Below are positions 20,888 to 30,244 of a stretch of 64,000 bases of DNA, piece after piece (within the stretch, counting starts at the first letter, position 1; each line of letters opens with the position of its first letter). Origin of the DNA: Sphingopyxis sp. OAS728. Lineage in GTDB: Bacteria; Pseudomonadota; Alphaproteobacteria; Sphingomonadales; Sphingomonadaceae. The notes under the pieces were generated by a model. It saw only the letters and a list, made by a program, of their open reading frames with translations, did no database searches and was not told the DNA's origin. The stretch lies in NCBI RefSeq assembly GCF_014873485.1, contig NZ_JADBDT010000001.1, forward strand, positions 1,860,001 to 1,924,000. The letters run 5' to 3'. The translations under genes and the position numbers were made by a program.

Positions 20888-22051
20888 ATGTCCGAAGCCC
20901 AGCCGCAGAGCTACCCTGAAATCCGCGAGGCGGTGCGCCGACTCTGCGGCGAATTCCCCGGCGAATATTGGCAGCGCCTCGACCGCGACCGTATCTATCC
21001 GACCGAATTCGTCCGCACGTTGACCGAGGCGGGTTTCCTCTCGGTCCTGATCCCCGAGGAATATGGCGGGTCGGGCCTCGGTCTCGGCGCCGCGACCGCC
21101 GTGCTCGAGGAAATCCATCGCTCGGGCTGCAACGGCGGCGCGTGCCACGCGCAGATGTACACGATGGGCACCCTGCTCAAGCACGGGTCGGAGGCGCAGA
21201 AGCAGGCCTATCTGCCCGCCATCGCCAGCGGCGAGCTGCGCCTGCAGGCCTTTGGCGTCACCGAACCGACTGCGGGCACCGACACCACGCGCATCCGCAC
21301 TTTCGCCAACAGGGTCGGCGACAAATATATCGTCAACGGCCAGAAAATCTGGATCAGCCGCGCCGAACATTCGGACCTGATGGTCCTGCTCTGCCGCACC
21401 ACCCCGCGCGAGCTATGCGCCAAGCCCTCCGACGGGATGAGCGTGCTGCTCGTCGACATGCGCGAGGCCGCAGGTAATGGCCTCACGATCCGCCCCGTCC
21501 GCACGATGCTCAACCATGCAACGACCGAACTCTTCTTCGACGACCTCGAAGTTCCCGCCGACAATTTGATCGGCGAGGAGGGCAAGGGCTTTCGTTACAT
21601 ATTGTCGGGCATGAACGCCGAGCGCATACTGATCGCGTCCGAATGTATCGGCGACGGGCGTTTCTTCATCGACCGCGCGACCGCCTACGCCAAGGACCGC
21701 TCGGTGTTCGGCCGCGCTATCGGCGAAAATCAGGGTGTGCAGTTCCCGATCGCGCGCGCCTATGTGCAGATCGCGGCGGCCGCCGAGATGGTCGACAAGG
21801 CCGCGCGCCTGTTCGACGTCGGCGCCGATTGCGGGACTGAAGCGAACATGGCGAAGATGTTGGCGTCCGAGGCGAGTTGGTACGCCGCCGACATGTGCGT
21901 GCAGACGCACGGCGGCTTCGGCTTTGCCGAGGAATATGACATCGAACGCAAGTTTCGCGAGACGCGGCTTTATCAGGTCGCACCGATCAGCACGAATTTG
22001 ATCCTCAGCCATGTCGCAACCCACGCGCTCGGCCTGCCCAAGAGTTTCTGA
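20888..22051 (+). CDS. Acyl-CoA dehydrogenase
   Basis: The 387-residue flavoprotein has the acyl-CoA dehydrogenase layout: an N-terminal helical domain, a middle beta domain (AFGVTEPTAGTDTTRI and WISRAEHSDL) and a C-terminal helical domain with RSVFGRAIGENQGVQFPIA and QTHGGFGFAEEYDIER. It should form a trans-2,3 double bond in an acyl-CoA. The chain specificity cannot be read. The next gene, a hotdog hydratase, starts on the last base of its stop codon, so the two probably catalyse consecutive dehydrogenation and hydration steps. Confidence 0.88.
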   Translation: MSEAQPQSYPEIREAVRRLCGEFPGEYWQRLDRDRIYPTEFVRTLTEAGFLSVLIPEEYGGSGLGLGAATAVLEEIHRSGCNGGACHAQMYTMGTLLKHGSEAQKQAYLPAIASGELRLQAFGVTEPTAGTDTTRIRTFANRVGDKYIVNGQKIWISRAEHSDLMVLLCRTTPRELCAKPSDGMSVLLVDMREAAGNGLTIRPVRTMLNHATTELFFDDLEVPADNLIGEEGKGFRYILSGMNAERILIASECIGDGRFFIDRATAYAKDRSVFGRAIGENQGVQFPIARAYVQIAAAAEMVDKAARLFDVGADCGTEANMAKMLASEASWYAADMCVQTHGGFGFAEEYDIERKFRETRLYQVAPISTNLILSHVATHALGLPKSF

Positions 22052-22887
22052 TGGACGATTATTCCGCCTGTGTCGGCCGCAGCGAAACGCGCGAGGATGT
22101 TGCCACCGCAGCACCGCTTGCGGGCCTTGCCGCGCTACTCGATCATGACGTCACGCCGTGGGTTTCGGGCGAGGTACCGCCGCTCGGCCACTGGCTCTAT
22201 TTCCTGCCCACCGCGCCCCAGTCGGAGATCGGTGCGGACGGCCACCCGCGCCGCGACGGCGAAGGCTTGCTCCCGCCCGTCCCGCTGCCCCGCCGTATGT
22301 GGGCGGGCAGCCGCATCGAGTTCCTCGCACCAATTGCGGTTGGTGCCGCGTTGAGCCGCGTCACAACGATCGACGCGATCAAGCCCAAGCGGGGCGCGAG
22401 TGGCGACCTGCTCTTCGTGACGCTGCGGCACGACATTGCCGCCGACGGCGTCGCCGCGATCCGCGAAGAGCAGGACATCGTCTTTCGCGAACCCGCGCCG
22501 ATGATCCCTGCAACCGCCGCCGCTCCCCTCGCGCCGCCCGAACCCGACCCCGCCGATGCGGTGCGCAGCGTCTCCCCCGACCCGGTTTTGCTGTTCCGCT
22601 ACTCAGCGCTCACCTTCAACGCGCACCGCATCCACTACGACCGCGACTATGCCCGCGATGTCGAAGGCTATGCCGGGCTCGTCGTGCATGGTCCGCTTAT
22701 CGCGACATTGCTGATGGATCATGCCCTGCGCGCGGGCCTCTCCCCCCGCTGCTTCGATTTCCGCGCCGAAGCGCCGCTGATCGATGGCGCCCCTTTCGAC
22801 CTCTGCCTTGCGCACGACGATGGCGGTACGCGGATGTGGGCGCGCGACGCGACGGGACGCGCGACGATGCGGGCAAAATTGTCCTGA
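22051..22887 (+). CDS. HTD2/MaoC-like acyl-CoA hydratase (mesaconyl-C4-CoA hydratase type)
   Basis: The 278-residue protein has two hotdog halves. The first is FAS1-dehydratase-like (LGHWLYFLPTAPQSEIG, then LPRRMWAGSRIEF). The second has the MaoC-type signature FNAHRIHYDRDYARDVEGYAGLVVHGPL split by normal spacing, with the catalytic H in HRIHYD. This is the architecture of HTD2-type and mesaconyl-/itaconyl-CoA hydratases. It overlaps the acyl-CoA dehydrogenase stop by one base. The precise substrate is unknown. Confidence 0.75.
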   Translation: MDDYSACVGRSETREDVATAAPLAGLAALLDHDVTPWVSGEVPPLGHWLYFLPTAPQSEIGADGHPRRDGEGLLPPVPLPRRMWAGSRIEFLAPIAVGAALSRVTTIDAIKPKRGASGDLLFVTLRHDIAADGVAAIREEQDIVFREPAPMIPATAAAPLAPPEPDPADAVRSVSPDPVLLFRYSALTFNAHRIHYDRDYARDVEGYAGLVVHGPLIATLLMDHALRAGLSPRCFDFRAEAPLIDGAPFDLCLAHDDGGTRMWARDATGRATMRAKLS

Positions 22888-23002
22888 TGGCGGAAATGAC
22901 GCGCGAACTTGTCGCTGTTCCTTTGGCCCCGATCGGGGTAATATCGATGCACAGGGACTTACCCGCAGGTTGCCGGGGCCGCGGGGGTGGGACATTCGGG
23001 TC

Positions 23003-23635
23003 ATGAGTGACAATCCTCCGGCTATCCGGATATTGGTCGTCGACGATCACCCCGTGCTTCGCGCCGGGGTCGCGGCCATGCTGGAGAACCAAAACGATCT
23101 CGCCGTCGTCGGCGAGGCGGCCGACGGCGCAGAGGCGCTGTCCCAATTTCGCGCCCTGCAACCCGATGTCGTCATCATGGATCTGCAAATGCCGCGCATG
23201 AACGGGATCGAGGCGACGATGGCCATTCGCGCGGAGGCCCCGTCGGCAAAGATCCTGGTCCTCACAACCTACGCCGGCGATGTTCAGGCGGTGCGTGCGC
23301 TTCGCGCCGGCGCCACGGGTTATCTGCTCAAGAACAGCCTGCGGACGCAGATCGTCGATGCGGTTCGCAGCGTGCATGCCGGCCGTCGACATATAGCGCC
23401 CGACGTGTCCGAACAGATTGCGCTGCACGTCACCGACGAACAGCTGACCGAGCGCGAGCTGTCGGTTCTCGAACTGATTGCACTGGGGCACGCCAACAAG
23501 GAGGCGGCGGCCGAACTCGGCCTCGCCGAAGAGACGGTCAAAGCGCATCTCAAGAACATTTTCCTGAAGCTCGACGTCAATGACCGCACGCGCGCGGTCA
23601 CCGTGGCGATGGAGCGAGGGATTTTGGAAATCTAG
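23003..23635 (+). CDS. NarL/FixJ-family response regulator (LuxR-type HTH)
   Basis: The 210-residue protein has a receiver domain with D15/D16-type acidic pocket, phosphoacceptor D60 (VIMDLQMP), and a LuxR-type helix-turn-helix near the C-terminus (LTERELSVLELIALGHANKEAAAELGLAEETVKAHLKNI, read across 150-190). NarL-type regulators usually pair with HisKA_3 kinases, and the only such kinase nearby is the propeller kinase at 26375. The start is the ATG at 23003; a longer open frame upstream overlaps the hydratase gene. Confidence 0.85.
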   Translation: MSDNPPAIRILVVDDHPVLRAGVAAMLENQNDLAVVGEAADGAEALSQFRALQPDVVIMDLQMPRMNGIEATMAIRAEAPSAKILVLTTYAGDVQAVRALRAGATGYLLKNSLRTQIVDAVRSVHAGRRHIAPDVSEQIALHVTDEQLTERELSVLELIALGHANKEAAAELGLAEETVKAHLKNIFLKLDVNDRTRAVTVAMERGILEI

Positions 23636-23780
23636 CGCCACCCCCGAATGGGGCAGTGCGAACCCCCGACGTCGGGGATGGTGGACGAGCAAAGGCGGCC
23701 TATCCTGACCTCGGGGACCGTGCCCGTTTCGCGACCTCGCGCATGTGCGCGGCTACTCCCTGACAGGGCTGGAGGACGTC

Positions 23781-24479
23781 ATGGAGGATGGTGAACCGCT
23801 CATCGTGATCGTCGACGACGACGACGCAATTCGCGACGCCGTGACCAATCTTCTTGCCTCTGTGGGCATCGACGCCGTCGGATTTGGGTCGCCGGTCGAG
23901 GCCGTTCAGGCGTCGCTGCCCGATCGGCCCGGCTGCTTCATCCTCGACGTCCGCATGCCCGGTGCGAGCGGTCTCGACTTTCAGCGCCAACTCGGCACCG
24001 GGCCGCACCGCGGAAAGCCGGTCATTTTCCTTACTGCGCATGGCGATATTCCAATGTCGGTACAGGCGATGAAGGCCGGAGCGATCGATTTTCTCACCAA
24101 GCCATTTCGCGACCAGACGTTGCTCGACGCGATCCAGACCGCGATCGAACGCGACCTCGCCCAGCGCAAGGCGAGCCGGATTTGCGACGACCATCTCGAA
24201 CGGTTTTCGGCCCTGACGCCGCGCGAGCGCGAGGTCATGCGGCATGTCGCGATGGGGCGCTTGAACAAGCAGATCGCCTATGACCTTGGCATTACGGAGG
24301 TCACGATAAAATTGCATCGCAGCAACGTGATGCGGAAAATGAACCTCGCCTCGGCCGGCGATCTCGTCCGGTCGTGGGAAACCATGGCGCCCCACCTTCC
24401 GCGATCGGTGCCCGTGGAAGTGTCCGCCGCCGCCCAATCAGCCAATCCTCTGCGGCCTCACCGGGCTTACGGCACCTAG
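23781..24479 (+). CDS. FixJ-type response regulator
   Basis: The 232-residue protein has a receiver with acidic residues VDDDD (11-15), phosphoacceptor D56 (FILDVRMP) and K in FLTKPF, a linker, and a LuxR-type HTH (LTPREREVMRHVAMGRLNKQ). The ATG at 23781 follows GGAGG. FixJ-type regulators pair with PAS kinases that carry an AHEVxQPL histidine box, as in the next gene. It resembles the regulator at 36797. Confidence 0.85.
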   Translation: MEDGEPLIVIVDDDDAIRDAVTNLLASVGIDAVGFGSPVEAVQASLPDRPGCFILDVRMPGASGLDFQRQLGTGPHRGKPVIFLTAHGDIPMSVQAMKAGAIDFLTKPFRDQTLLDAIQTAIERDLAQRKASRICDDHLERFSALTPREREVMRHVAMGRLNKQIAYDLGITEVTIKLHRSNVMRKMNLASAGDLVRSWETMAPHLPRSVPVEVSAAAQSANPLRPHRAYGT

Positions 24480-24586
24480 GCATTCTTCACCGGGGCAAAT
24501 GCCCTCCCCGTTCGGGGCTCGAATTTTGCGGCAACCGGCCGCAGGATTGTCGAGGAACTCCATCGGATTCGAGATCGGAATGACGA

Positions 24587-26305
24587 ATGGAAACCGCGGC
24601 GAAGCAACGAAAGCGCCGGGGCGGAGATCGGGCACCTGCGCCCAAGGTGCGTAAAGCCGCTACTGCGACAGTGCCGGGGCCAATCGATCATAACGAGCCG
24701 CACGGCTTCGACATCATCGATCAGGCGACACAGAGCATTATCGCCTATGAAGCCGACGGAACCGTTCGCACCTGGAATCCCGCTTCCACGCTGCTCTATG
24801 GCTGGCCCGCCAGCACCGCAGTCGGACATCGTCTCGACCCACTGGCGTTACGCGACTGGATCGACTGGGACGAAATCGGCGATCAAGATGAATGGTCGGG
24901 TACAACGTCCCGCCGCCGGATGGACGGCCTTTTCATGGACGTCCCGATACGGCTGATCCGGCGTTCAGGCGCGGACGGAAAAACCATCGGCTTTGTCGAA
25001 TTTGGACCGGTCCCGGCGCTCGATGACCGGTCGCTCGTCGATCCGGACGCTACGCGCGACGCTCCAACCGAGGTCCAGCCGGGTGCGGTCGCGAGGGAAC
25101 GCGGCGTATTCAAGCGACTACTAGAGCATATGCCGGTGCCGCTCTGGCAGGTCGACGCCCGAAGCCCCGGCCACGCATTCGAAGCATTGCGCGACCAGGG
25201 GGTTACCGACATCGAGGCGTATCTGGCCGAACATCCCAAATTCGTCGAGTTCGCGTGCAACACGGTCGTCGTGACCGATGTTAATCGTGCCGCGATCACG
25301 CTGCTCGGCGGCACCGAAGCGCAGTTTCTGAATCCCGTACGCTATATTTTCGAGGCGACGCCGAACGCGGCCGCGCGCGTGACCGCCGCCCATTACAACG
25401 GCAAATGCAATCATGCCGAAGAGATCAGGATCAACACTTTCGATGGCCGCACGCTCGACGTTCTGTTCCTGATCACTTTCCCCCAGCCGCCCGAGGATAT
25501 GAAGACCACCTTCATCACGATGATCGACATCACCGATCAAATCCGCGCCGAAACGGAACTGCGCCAATTGCAGGCCGATTTTGCCCACGCCGCGCGGATT
25601 TCGACGTTGGGCGAGATGGTCGCGACGATCGCGCATGAAGTGAAGCAACCTTTGACCGCGATCGTCGCCAATGGCGGCGCCAGCATGCGTTGGCTTTCGC
25701 GCGGCGGCGCGCTCGACCGGGTCGCCGACCGGATCGAACGCATTATCGAGAGCGCCGAACACGCCAACGAGATCATCCTGCGCATCCAGCGCATGGCGGC
25801 AAATCGCGAACCGGCATGGACCAATCTCGACATGAACGACGTCGTCAGAGAGGCGCTTCGCTTTATGCAACGCGAAAGCCGGGAGAAGCGGATCAGGATC
25901 GGCACGCACCTCGATCCCGATCTGCCGACGATCAATGGAGACCGGGTTCAGTTGCACCAGCTTCTGATCAATCTGCTCGTGAACAGCTTTCAGGCGATCG
26001 ACGCCGGGGCCGGTGACGAGCGGTGGGTCGATATCCACAGCGGCTGCAGTCCGGGATGGGTGGAACTCGCGGTGACGGATTCGGGGCCCGGCATTGCCGC
26101 CGAGCATATCGACAAGGTCTTCAAAGGATTTTTCACGACGAAAGAAACCGGAATGGGGATCGGCCTTGCAATCTGCCAGTCGATCGTGGGCAAGCATGGC
26201 GGCAGTATCGCGATCGAAAATCTGGATGGCGGCGGCGCCGCGGTTCGCGTCAAACTCCCCCTGAGCCGCGTCACCCCGCAAACACGGTGGCCGTCGCAAG
26301 TTTGA
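24587..26305 (+). CDS. PAS-domain sensor histidine kinase (FixL-like class)
   Basis: The 572-residue soluble kinase has two PAS-like regions (about 40-145 and 170-320), then a HisKA domain with H350 in TIAHEVKQPL and an HATPase domain (LLVNSFQAI, DSGPGI, GMGIGL). No membrane helix or heme-binding histidine context typical of FixL is obvious. The second PAS region (VPLWQVDA ... AYLAEHPKFV) aligns by eye with that of the kinase at 37914, so the two are paralogues. It should phosphorylate the FixJ-type regulator upstream. Confidence 0.85.
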   Translation: METAAKQRKRRGGDRAPAPKVRKAATATVPGPIDHNEPHGFDIIDQATQSIIAYEADGTVRTWNPASTLLYGWPASTAVGHRLDPLALRDWIDWDEIGDQDEWSGTTSRRRMDGLFMDVPIRLIRRSGADGKTIGFVEFGPVPALDDRSLVDPDATRDAPTEVQPGAVARERGVFKRLLEHMPVPLWQVDARSPGHAFEALRDQGVTDIEAYLAEHPKFVEFACNTVVVTDVNRAAITLLGGTEAQFLNPVRYIFEATPNAAARVTAAHYNGKCNHAEEIRINTFDGRTLDVLFLITFPQPPEDMKTTFITMIDITDQIRAETELRQLQADFAHAARISTLGEMVATIAHEVKQPLTAIVANGGASMRWLSRGGALDRVADRIERIIESAEHANEIILRIQRMAANREPAWTNLDMNDVVREALRFMQRESREKRIRIGTHLDPDLPTINGDRVQLHQLLINLLVNSFQAIDAGAGDERWVDIHSGCSPGWVELAVTDSGPGIAAEHIDKVFKGFFTTKETGMGIGLAICQSIVGKHGGSIAIENLDGGGAAVRVKLPLSRVTPQTRWPSQV

Positions 26306-26374
26306 TCCACACGCATTTTAGACTTCGCCCGCGCATCGCCCAAAGCTAGTGTCTCTCCTGTTGGAGGGGCCAGC

Positions 26375-29300
26375 GTGCGAAAATCGATCGCAATTTTGAT
26401 CTGCATCCTGCTCGCCCTGCTGCCGGGTCGGGCGATGGCGGCGTTCGAGCGGTCGATCCTTCAATATCACCACCGCCACTGGAGCGAAGAAAGCGACGCG
26501 CCGAAACCGGTCTTCGCGGTGAAACAGGGCCAGCGCGGTTACATGTGGGTCGCCTCTGCGAGCGGCCTGTTCCGTTTCGACGGCATCCGATTCGACAATG
26601 TCAGCGACGGCATCGACCTGGTCCAGCACGGTCCGCCATCGGCGATCCTCGTCCGCCGCAACGGCGAAATCTGGACCAATTTCGAACGATCGGGGCGCTT
26701 CGCCGTCTATCGCGGCGGCCGCTTGCGCTTTCTCGACGCGCCGCGGTCGCCCGATCGGGTCCAAGCGATGCACGAGGCCGCCGACGGTACGATCTGGGTC
26801 CTGACCGAGCGAACCGGATTGCCGCTGCTGCGCTATCGCCACGGCAAATGGACGCAATTCGGGGCGAAGGCTGGCGCGCCGGTCGACAATCCCTTCAGCA
26901 TGGTGGTGACGCGCGATGGCACCGTCTGGGTCTCCTTCACCGGATCGGTTGCCCGCTTGCGCGCCGGCGAAACGCATTTCGAGACGGTGCGAAGCAAGCT
27001 GCGCGCGCTCGGCCGCCTGTCGATCGATCCGCAGGAGCGCATCTGGCTGACCGAGATCGACGGCACCTATCCGATCACCGGCGTCGGCGGGCGCGGCGAC
27101 CCGCCGCCGCTGCGCCACGCCTATGCGACCGACGCCGCCGAGATTCGCGGCTGGCCGATGTTCGATCGCGAAGGCAATTTGTGGATATCGACCTATTATG
27201 ACGGGATCCAGCGCGTCGCCCGCCCCGATCCCCGCGGCGCGACGACCCGCGCGGAAGCCATCGCCCGCGTCGAGCATTTCACCGCGCGCGACGGGCTGTC
27301 ATCGAACGCGACCACCGCGATCTGGCAGGATGACGAAGGCAATGTCTGGGCCGGCACCGAAAATGGCATCGACCGCTTCTGGCCGGCGACGCTTCGCTTT
27401 GAATCCGAACTGACCGACCCCGCGGCCTTTGGCGACCTGCTGCTTCAGGCATCGGACGGCGCGGTCTACATCGGTCAGGCGTCGGCCATTTATCGCGTCC
27501 GCCCCGGCGGCCACCCCGAGGTCATTTTCAAAACCCAGGGTGAGCCGAGCACCTTGTGCGAGGCGCCCGACGGCGCAATCTGGATCGGCGTCGGCCGCGA
27601 GGTCGTGATCTGGCGCGACGGCCGGGTGCGGCGGCTGCCTGGGCGCGTTCCGGTGAACCGGACAATCTATGACTGCGCGTTCGATGCGAACGGCGATTAT
27701 TGGGTCACGGCGTCCTTCGGCGGCATGGCGCGCTTCCGGGCGGGCCGCTGGGACCAGCCTTTCGGACCCGCGCGCGGCGACTTTATCCCGAAATCGATGG
27801 TGGCCGACCGCAACGGCCGCATCGCCGTGCAGTGGACCAATCGCATGCTCGGCTGGATCGACGGCGACCGACGTCGCACCGTGCCGATCCCATGGGACGG
27901 CTATGAGCCCGACGATGCGGCATTATATGACGCACCCGACGGCGGCTTGTTCGTCGCCGGCCGTTTCGGCCTCGCGCGCTTTCAGGACGGACGCGTCCAG
28001 ACGATATCGGCGCGCCGCGCGCCCGTGCTCAGCGGCGTCAACGGGATGGTCCAGACGCCCGATGGCGATAGCTGGCTCGCGGGTCCCGCCGGGATCATGC
28101 AGATCCCGTCGAGCCGTCTGGCGGCCGCCCTCGCCAATCCCGGTCCACCACCGGCGTTTCGGGTTTTCGGCGCGCTCGACGGCCTCAGAAGCCTGCCGCA
28201 CGACCATAGCCGCCGCTCGATCGTTCGGGGCGGCGATGGCCGGCTGTGGATCGCGACGCAAACGGGAACGCTCTGGCTCGACCCGAGCGACATCGCGCGT
28301 AACCGCCGGCCGCCGAAGGTCCACGTCAGTGCGCTCTCCGCCGATCGGCTCTACCGCGATCCACAGCGCGTGAAGCTGCCCGCCGGAACGTCGGACATCG
28401 AGATCGACTTCGCGGTGCTCAGCTTCGCCAACCCGCGCGCGACGCGCGTGCGATACCGGATCGAGGGACAGGGCGTCGAATGGGTCGACGCCGGAACGCG
28501 GCGACAGGCCTTTTATACCAACCTTGCCCCCGGAACTTATCGTTTCCACGTTATCGCCGCGAACGACGATGGCGTGTGGAACGAAGCGGGCGCCACGGTC
28601 GCGTTCGAAATCCCGCCGACCTTTGTTCAGTCGCGCTGGTTCCTGCTGCTCTGCGTGGCGGCGGGGGTTCTTCTCCTGTGGGCGATATTGCAATGGCGCT
28701 ATGCCGAAGCAATGCGGCGCATGCGCAGCCGGCTCGAAGAACGCGTCGGCGAACGCGAACGGATCGCCCGTGACCTCCACGACACCTTGCTTCAAGGCGT
28801 GCAGGGCCTTGTGCTGCAATTTCAGGCGATCGCCGACCGTATGCCGGGCAACAACGGTGAACGCGCCGCGCTTCAAAAAGCGCTGACCCTTGCCGACGAC
28901 GTCATCCTCGAAGGACGCGAACGCGTTCAGGCGCTCCGCGGCCATCAGGACGCCACCGATCTGGAGACCGTCGTCCACAATCTCGTCAAGACGCATCCCT
29001 TTTACCCCGCGGTTGAGGTGCGGGTCGCGATAGAGGGCGCGGCGCGCCCCGTCGATCCGCTTGTCGCGTCCGAACTGGCGCTTATCGGTGGCGAGGCGCT
29101 CTTCAATATCGCGCATCACGCCGGTGCGACCGAAGTCGGCATCCTCGTCGACTTTGGGCGCGACGAGCTTTCGATCCGGTTTCGCGACAATGGCGCGGGG
29201 ATCCCCGCCGATATCCTTCGCGAAGGGCGGCGCGAAGGCCATTTCGGGCTGGTTACGATGCGCGAACGCGCCGAGAGGATCGGCGGCAAATTCGCGATCG

Positions 29301-29440
29301 ACAGCGCGCCCGGACAGGGAACGGTCGTGTCCGTCACTTTGGGGGCGAACCTCGCCTATGGCGGCGCGCGGCGCGCAAGCCTCTGGAAGCGCCTGAAGGA
29401 TTATCTTTCCGGCGGCTCAGACCATCCCCGTCTCGATTGA
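26375..29440 (+). CDS. Beta-propeller sensor histidine kinase (two-component regulator propeller, Y_Y_Y, HisKA_3)
   Basis: The 1021-residue protein starts at GTG 26375 after TTGGAGGGG and has a signal/anchor (residues 1 to about 23). The periplasmic part contains many propeller repeats of the W-x-G/A-T-x-x-G-I/L type (WVASASGLFRFDG, WAGTENGIDRFW, WIATQTGTLWLD) up to about 640. A Y_Y_Y immunoglobulin-like domain, one membrane helix (about 765-785), a HisKA_3 domain with H802 in RDLHDTLLQGVQG, and an HATPase domain follow. Such reg_prop kinases sense sugars or other ligands in Bacteroidetes and in some Proteobacteria. There is no fused receiver, so the NarL-type regulator at 23003 is the likely partner. 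Confidence 0.88.
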   Translation: MRKSIAILICILLALLPGRAMAAFERSILQYHHRHWSEESDAPKPVFAVKQGQRGYMWVASASGLFRFDGIRFDNVSDGIDLVQHGPPSAILVRRNGEIWTNFERSGRFAVYRGGRLRFLDAPRSPDRVQAMHEAADGTIWVLTERTGLPLLRYRHGKWTQFGAKAGAPVDNPFSMVVTRDGTVWVSFTGSVARLRAGETHFETVRSKLRALGRLSIDPQERIWLTEIDGTYPITGVGGRGDPPPLRHAYATDAAEIRGWPMFDREGNLWISTYYDGIQRVARPDPRGATTRAEAIARVEHFTARDGLSSNATTAIWQDDEGNVWAGTENGIDRFWPATLRFESELTDPAAFGDLLLQASDGAVYIGQASAIYRVRPGGHPEVIFKTQGEPSTLCEAPDGAIWIGVGREVVIWRDGRVRRLPGRVPVNRTIYDCAFDANGDYWVTASFGGMARFRAGRWDQPFGPARGDFIPKSMVADRNGRIAVQWTNRMLGWIDGDRRRTVPIPWDGYEPDDAALYDAPDGGLFVAGRFGLARFQDGRVQTISARRAPVLSGVNGMVQTPDGDSWLAGPAGIMQIPSSRLAAALANPGPPPAFRVFGALDGLRSLPHDHSRRSIVRGGDGRLWIATQTGTLWLDPSDIARNRRPPKVHVSALSADRLYRDPQRVKLPAGTSDIEIDFAVLSFANPRATRVRYRIEGQGVEWVDAGTRRQAFYTNLAPGTYRFHVIAANDDGVWNEAGATVAFEIPPTFVQSRWFLLLCVAAGVLLLWAILQWRYAEAMRRMRSRLEERVGERERIARDLHDTLLQGVQGLVLQFQAIADRMPGNNGERAALQKALTLADDVILEGRERVQALRGHQDATDLETVVHNLVKTHPFYPAVEVRVAIEGAARPVDPLVASELALIGGEALFNIAHHAGATEVGILVDFGRDELSIRFRDNGAGIPADILREGRREGHFGLVTMRERAERIGGKFAIDSAPGQGTVVSVTLGANLAYGGARRASLWKRLKDYLSGGSDHPRLD

Positions 29441-29450
29441 TCGCCAGCAA
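29437..29450 (+). promoter_or_regulatory. Possible FNR/FixK-type box
   Basis: TTGATCGCCAGCAA matches the TTGAT-N4-ATCAA consensus at 9 of 10 positions. It overlaps the kinase stop and lies about 180 bases before the first gene of the secreted-protein operon. About two matches this good are expected by chance in 64 kb, so the evidence is mostly positional: a Crp/FNR-family gene belongs to the same cluster. Confidence 0.2.
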
Positions 29451-29630
29451 ATCCACCCACAGAGATCATCTGGGTATTTCTCCGCCCCCGACATTGCCAA
29501 TTCGCAAAGCGGGCCATGCCGGTGCGCATCATGATCACCTTGTTCGCACCGATGCGGACGGAGTCGGGGAGGATCCGCATCAGCAATGCCGTTCGGCATC
29601 GCGAGCCATCCCCTTTTTAGGAGAGAAGTC

Positions 29631-30161
29631 ATGATGAAGAAAGTCATGCTGGCGGTGTCGACGCTGGCGCTTGCCGTCACGGCCGCACCTGCGTTCGCGC
29701 AAACTCAAGCCGAGAATGACGCCAACAACAATGGTGCTTCGGGGAACAACAGCGACAATGACACCGTCGTTGTGAACGATCTGATCGACCTGTTCGTTCA
29801 GGACAATGCCGCCGACACCTTCTCGGACGACGATCAGGACAATGACGGCAATGGCTCGTTCAACGGCAACAGCCTCGTTGTCGCGACCCAAACGCTGAGC
29901 GCCACCAACACCAACCAGAATCTCGACGAAGTCGTCGATATGGACGGTGAAGACGGCAGCGAAACGCCCGTCGGCTACAACAGCGGCAACAACTCGGTGC
30001 GCGGCAGCGCCTTTGCGGCCTACGCCGGCATCCTGAACGCCGCCTGGAACACGGGCATCAACGCCAACACCCAGGCCGCGACCAACATCGCTGCGAGCGG
30101 CACTGTCAGCTTCGGCGACAGCGGCAGCAACGGCGGCGCCGGTGGCGGCGGCGGCGACTGA
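29631..30161 (+). CDS. Secreted Asn/Asp/Gly-rich protein, candidate amyloid subunit 1
   Basis: The 176-residue protein has a clear signal peptide (1-23, cleavage after AFA) and an acidic mature part very rich in N, D, G, S and T. Residues 81-90 (SLVVATQTLS) resemble residues 71-80 of the 30245 protein, and NAAWNTG (136-142) aligns with NLLINTG there and NILVNTA in the 31391 protein. The C-terminus is a glycine run. This composition, with N/Q-bearing motifs, recalls curli and Fap subunits. AGGAGA precedes the ATG at 29631 (a second ATG follows directly). A strong hairpin follows the gene. No double-glycine site is obvious. The subunit role is inferred. Confidence 0.6.
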   Translation: MMKKVMLAVSTLALAVTAAPAFAQTQAENDANNNGASGNNSDNDTVVVNDLIDLFVQDNAADTFSDDDQDNDGNGSFNGNSLVVATQTLSATNTNQNLDEVVDMDGEDGSETPVGYNSGNNSVRGSAFAAYAGILNAAWNTGINANTQAATNIAASGTVSFGDSGSNGGAGGGGGD

Positions 30162-30175
30162 TCAAGTCCCCCCGG

Positions 30176-30209
30176 ATGGCCGGCCCGGCTCCACTGACGG
30201 GCCGGCCAT
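30176..30209 (+). other. Perfect 12-bp hairpin between the first and second operon genes
   Basis: ATGGCCGGCCCG (30176-30187) pairs with CGGGCCGGCCAT (30198-30209) around a 10-nt loop. There is no U-run after it. Its place between two co-directional genes 83 bases apart fits mRNA stabilisation or partial termination, which would give more of the first gene product than of the rest. Confidence 0.6.
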
Positions 30210-30244
30210 TTCCCAAAGTTTCGCGTTCAAGGAGCGTCCGTGTC

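Noticed and set aside
24587..26305. True FixL oxygen sensor
   Set aside because: The PAS regions lack a recognisable heme-binding histidine context, and the resemblance to FixL is only in the kinase class.
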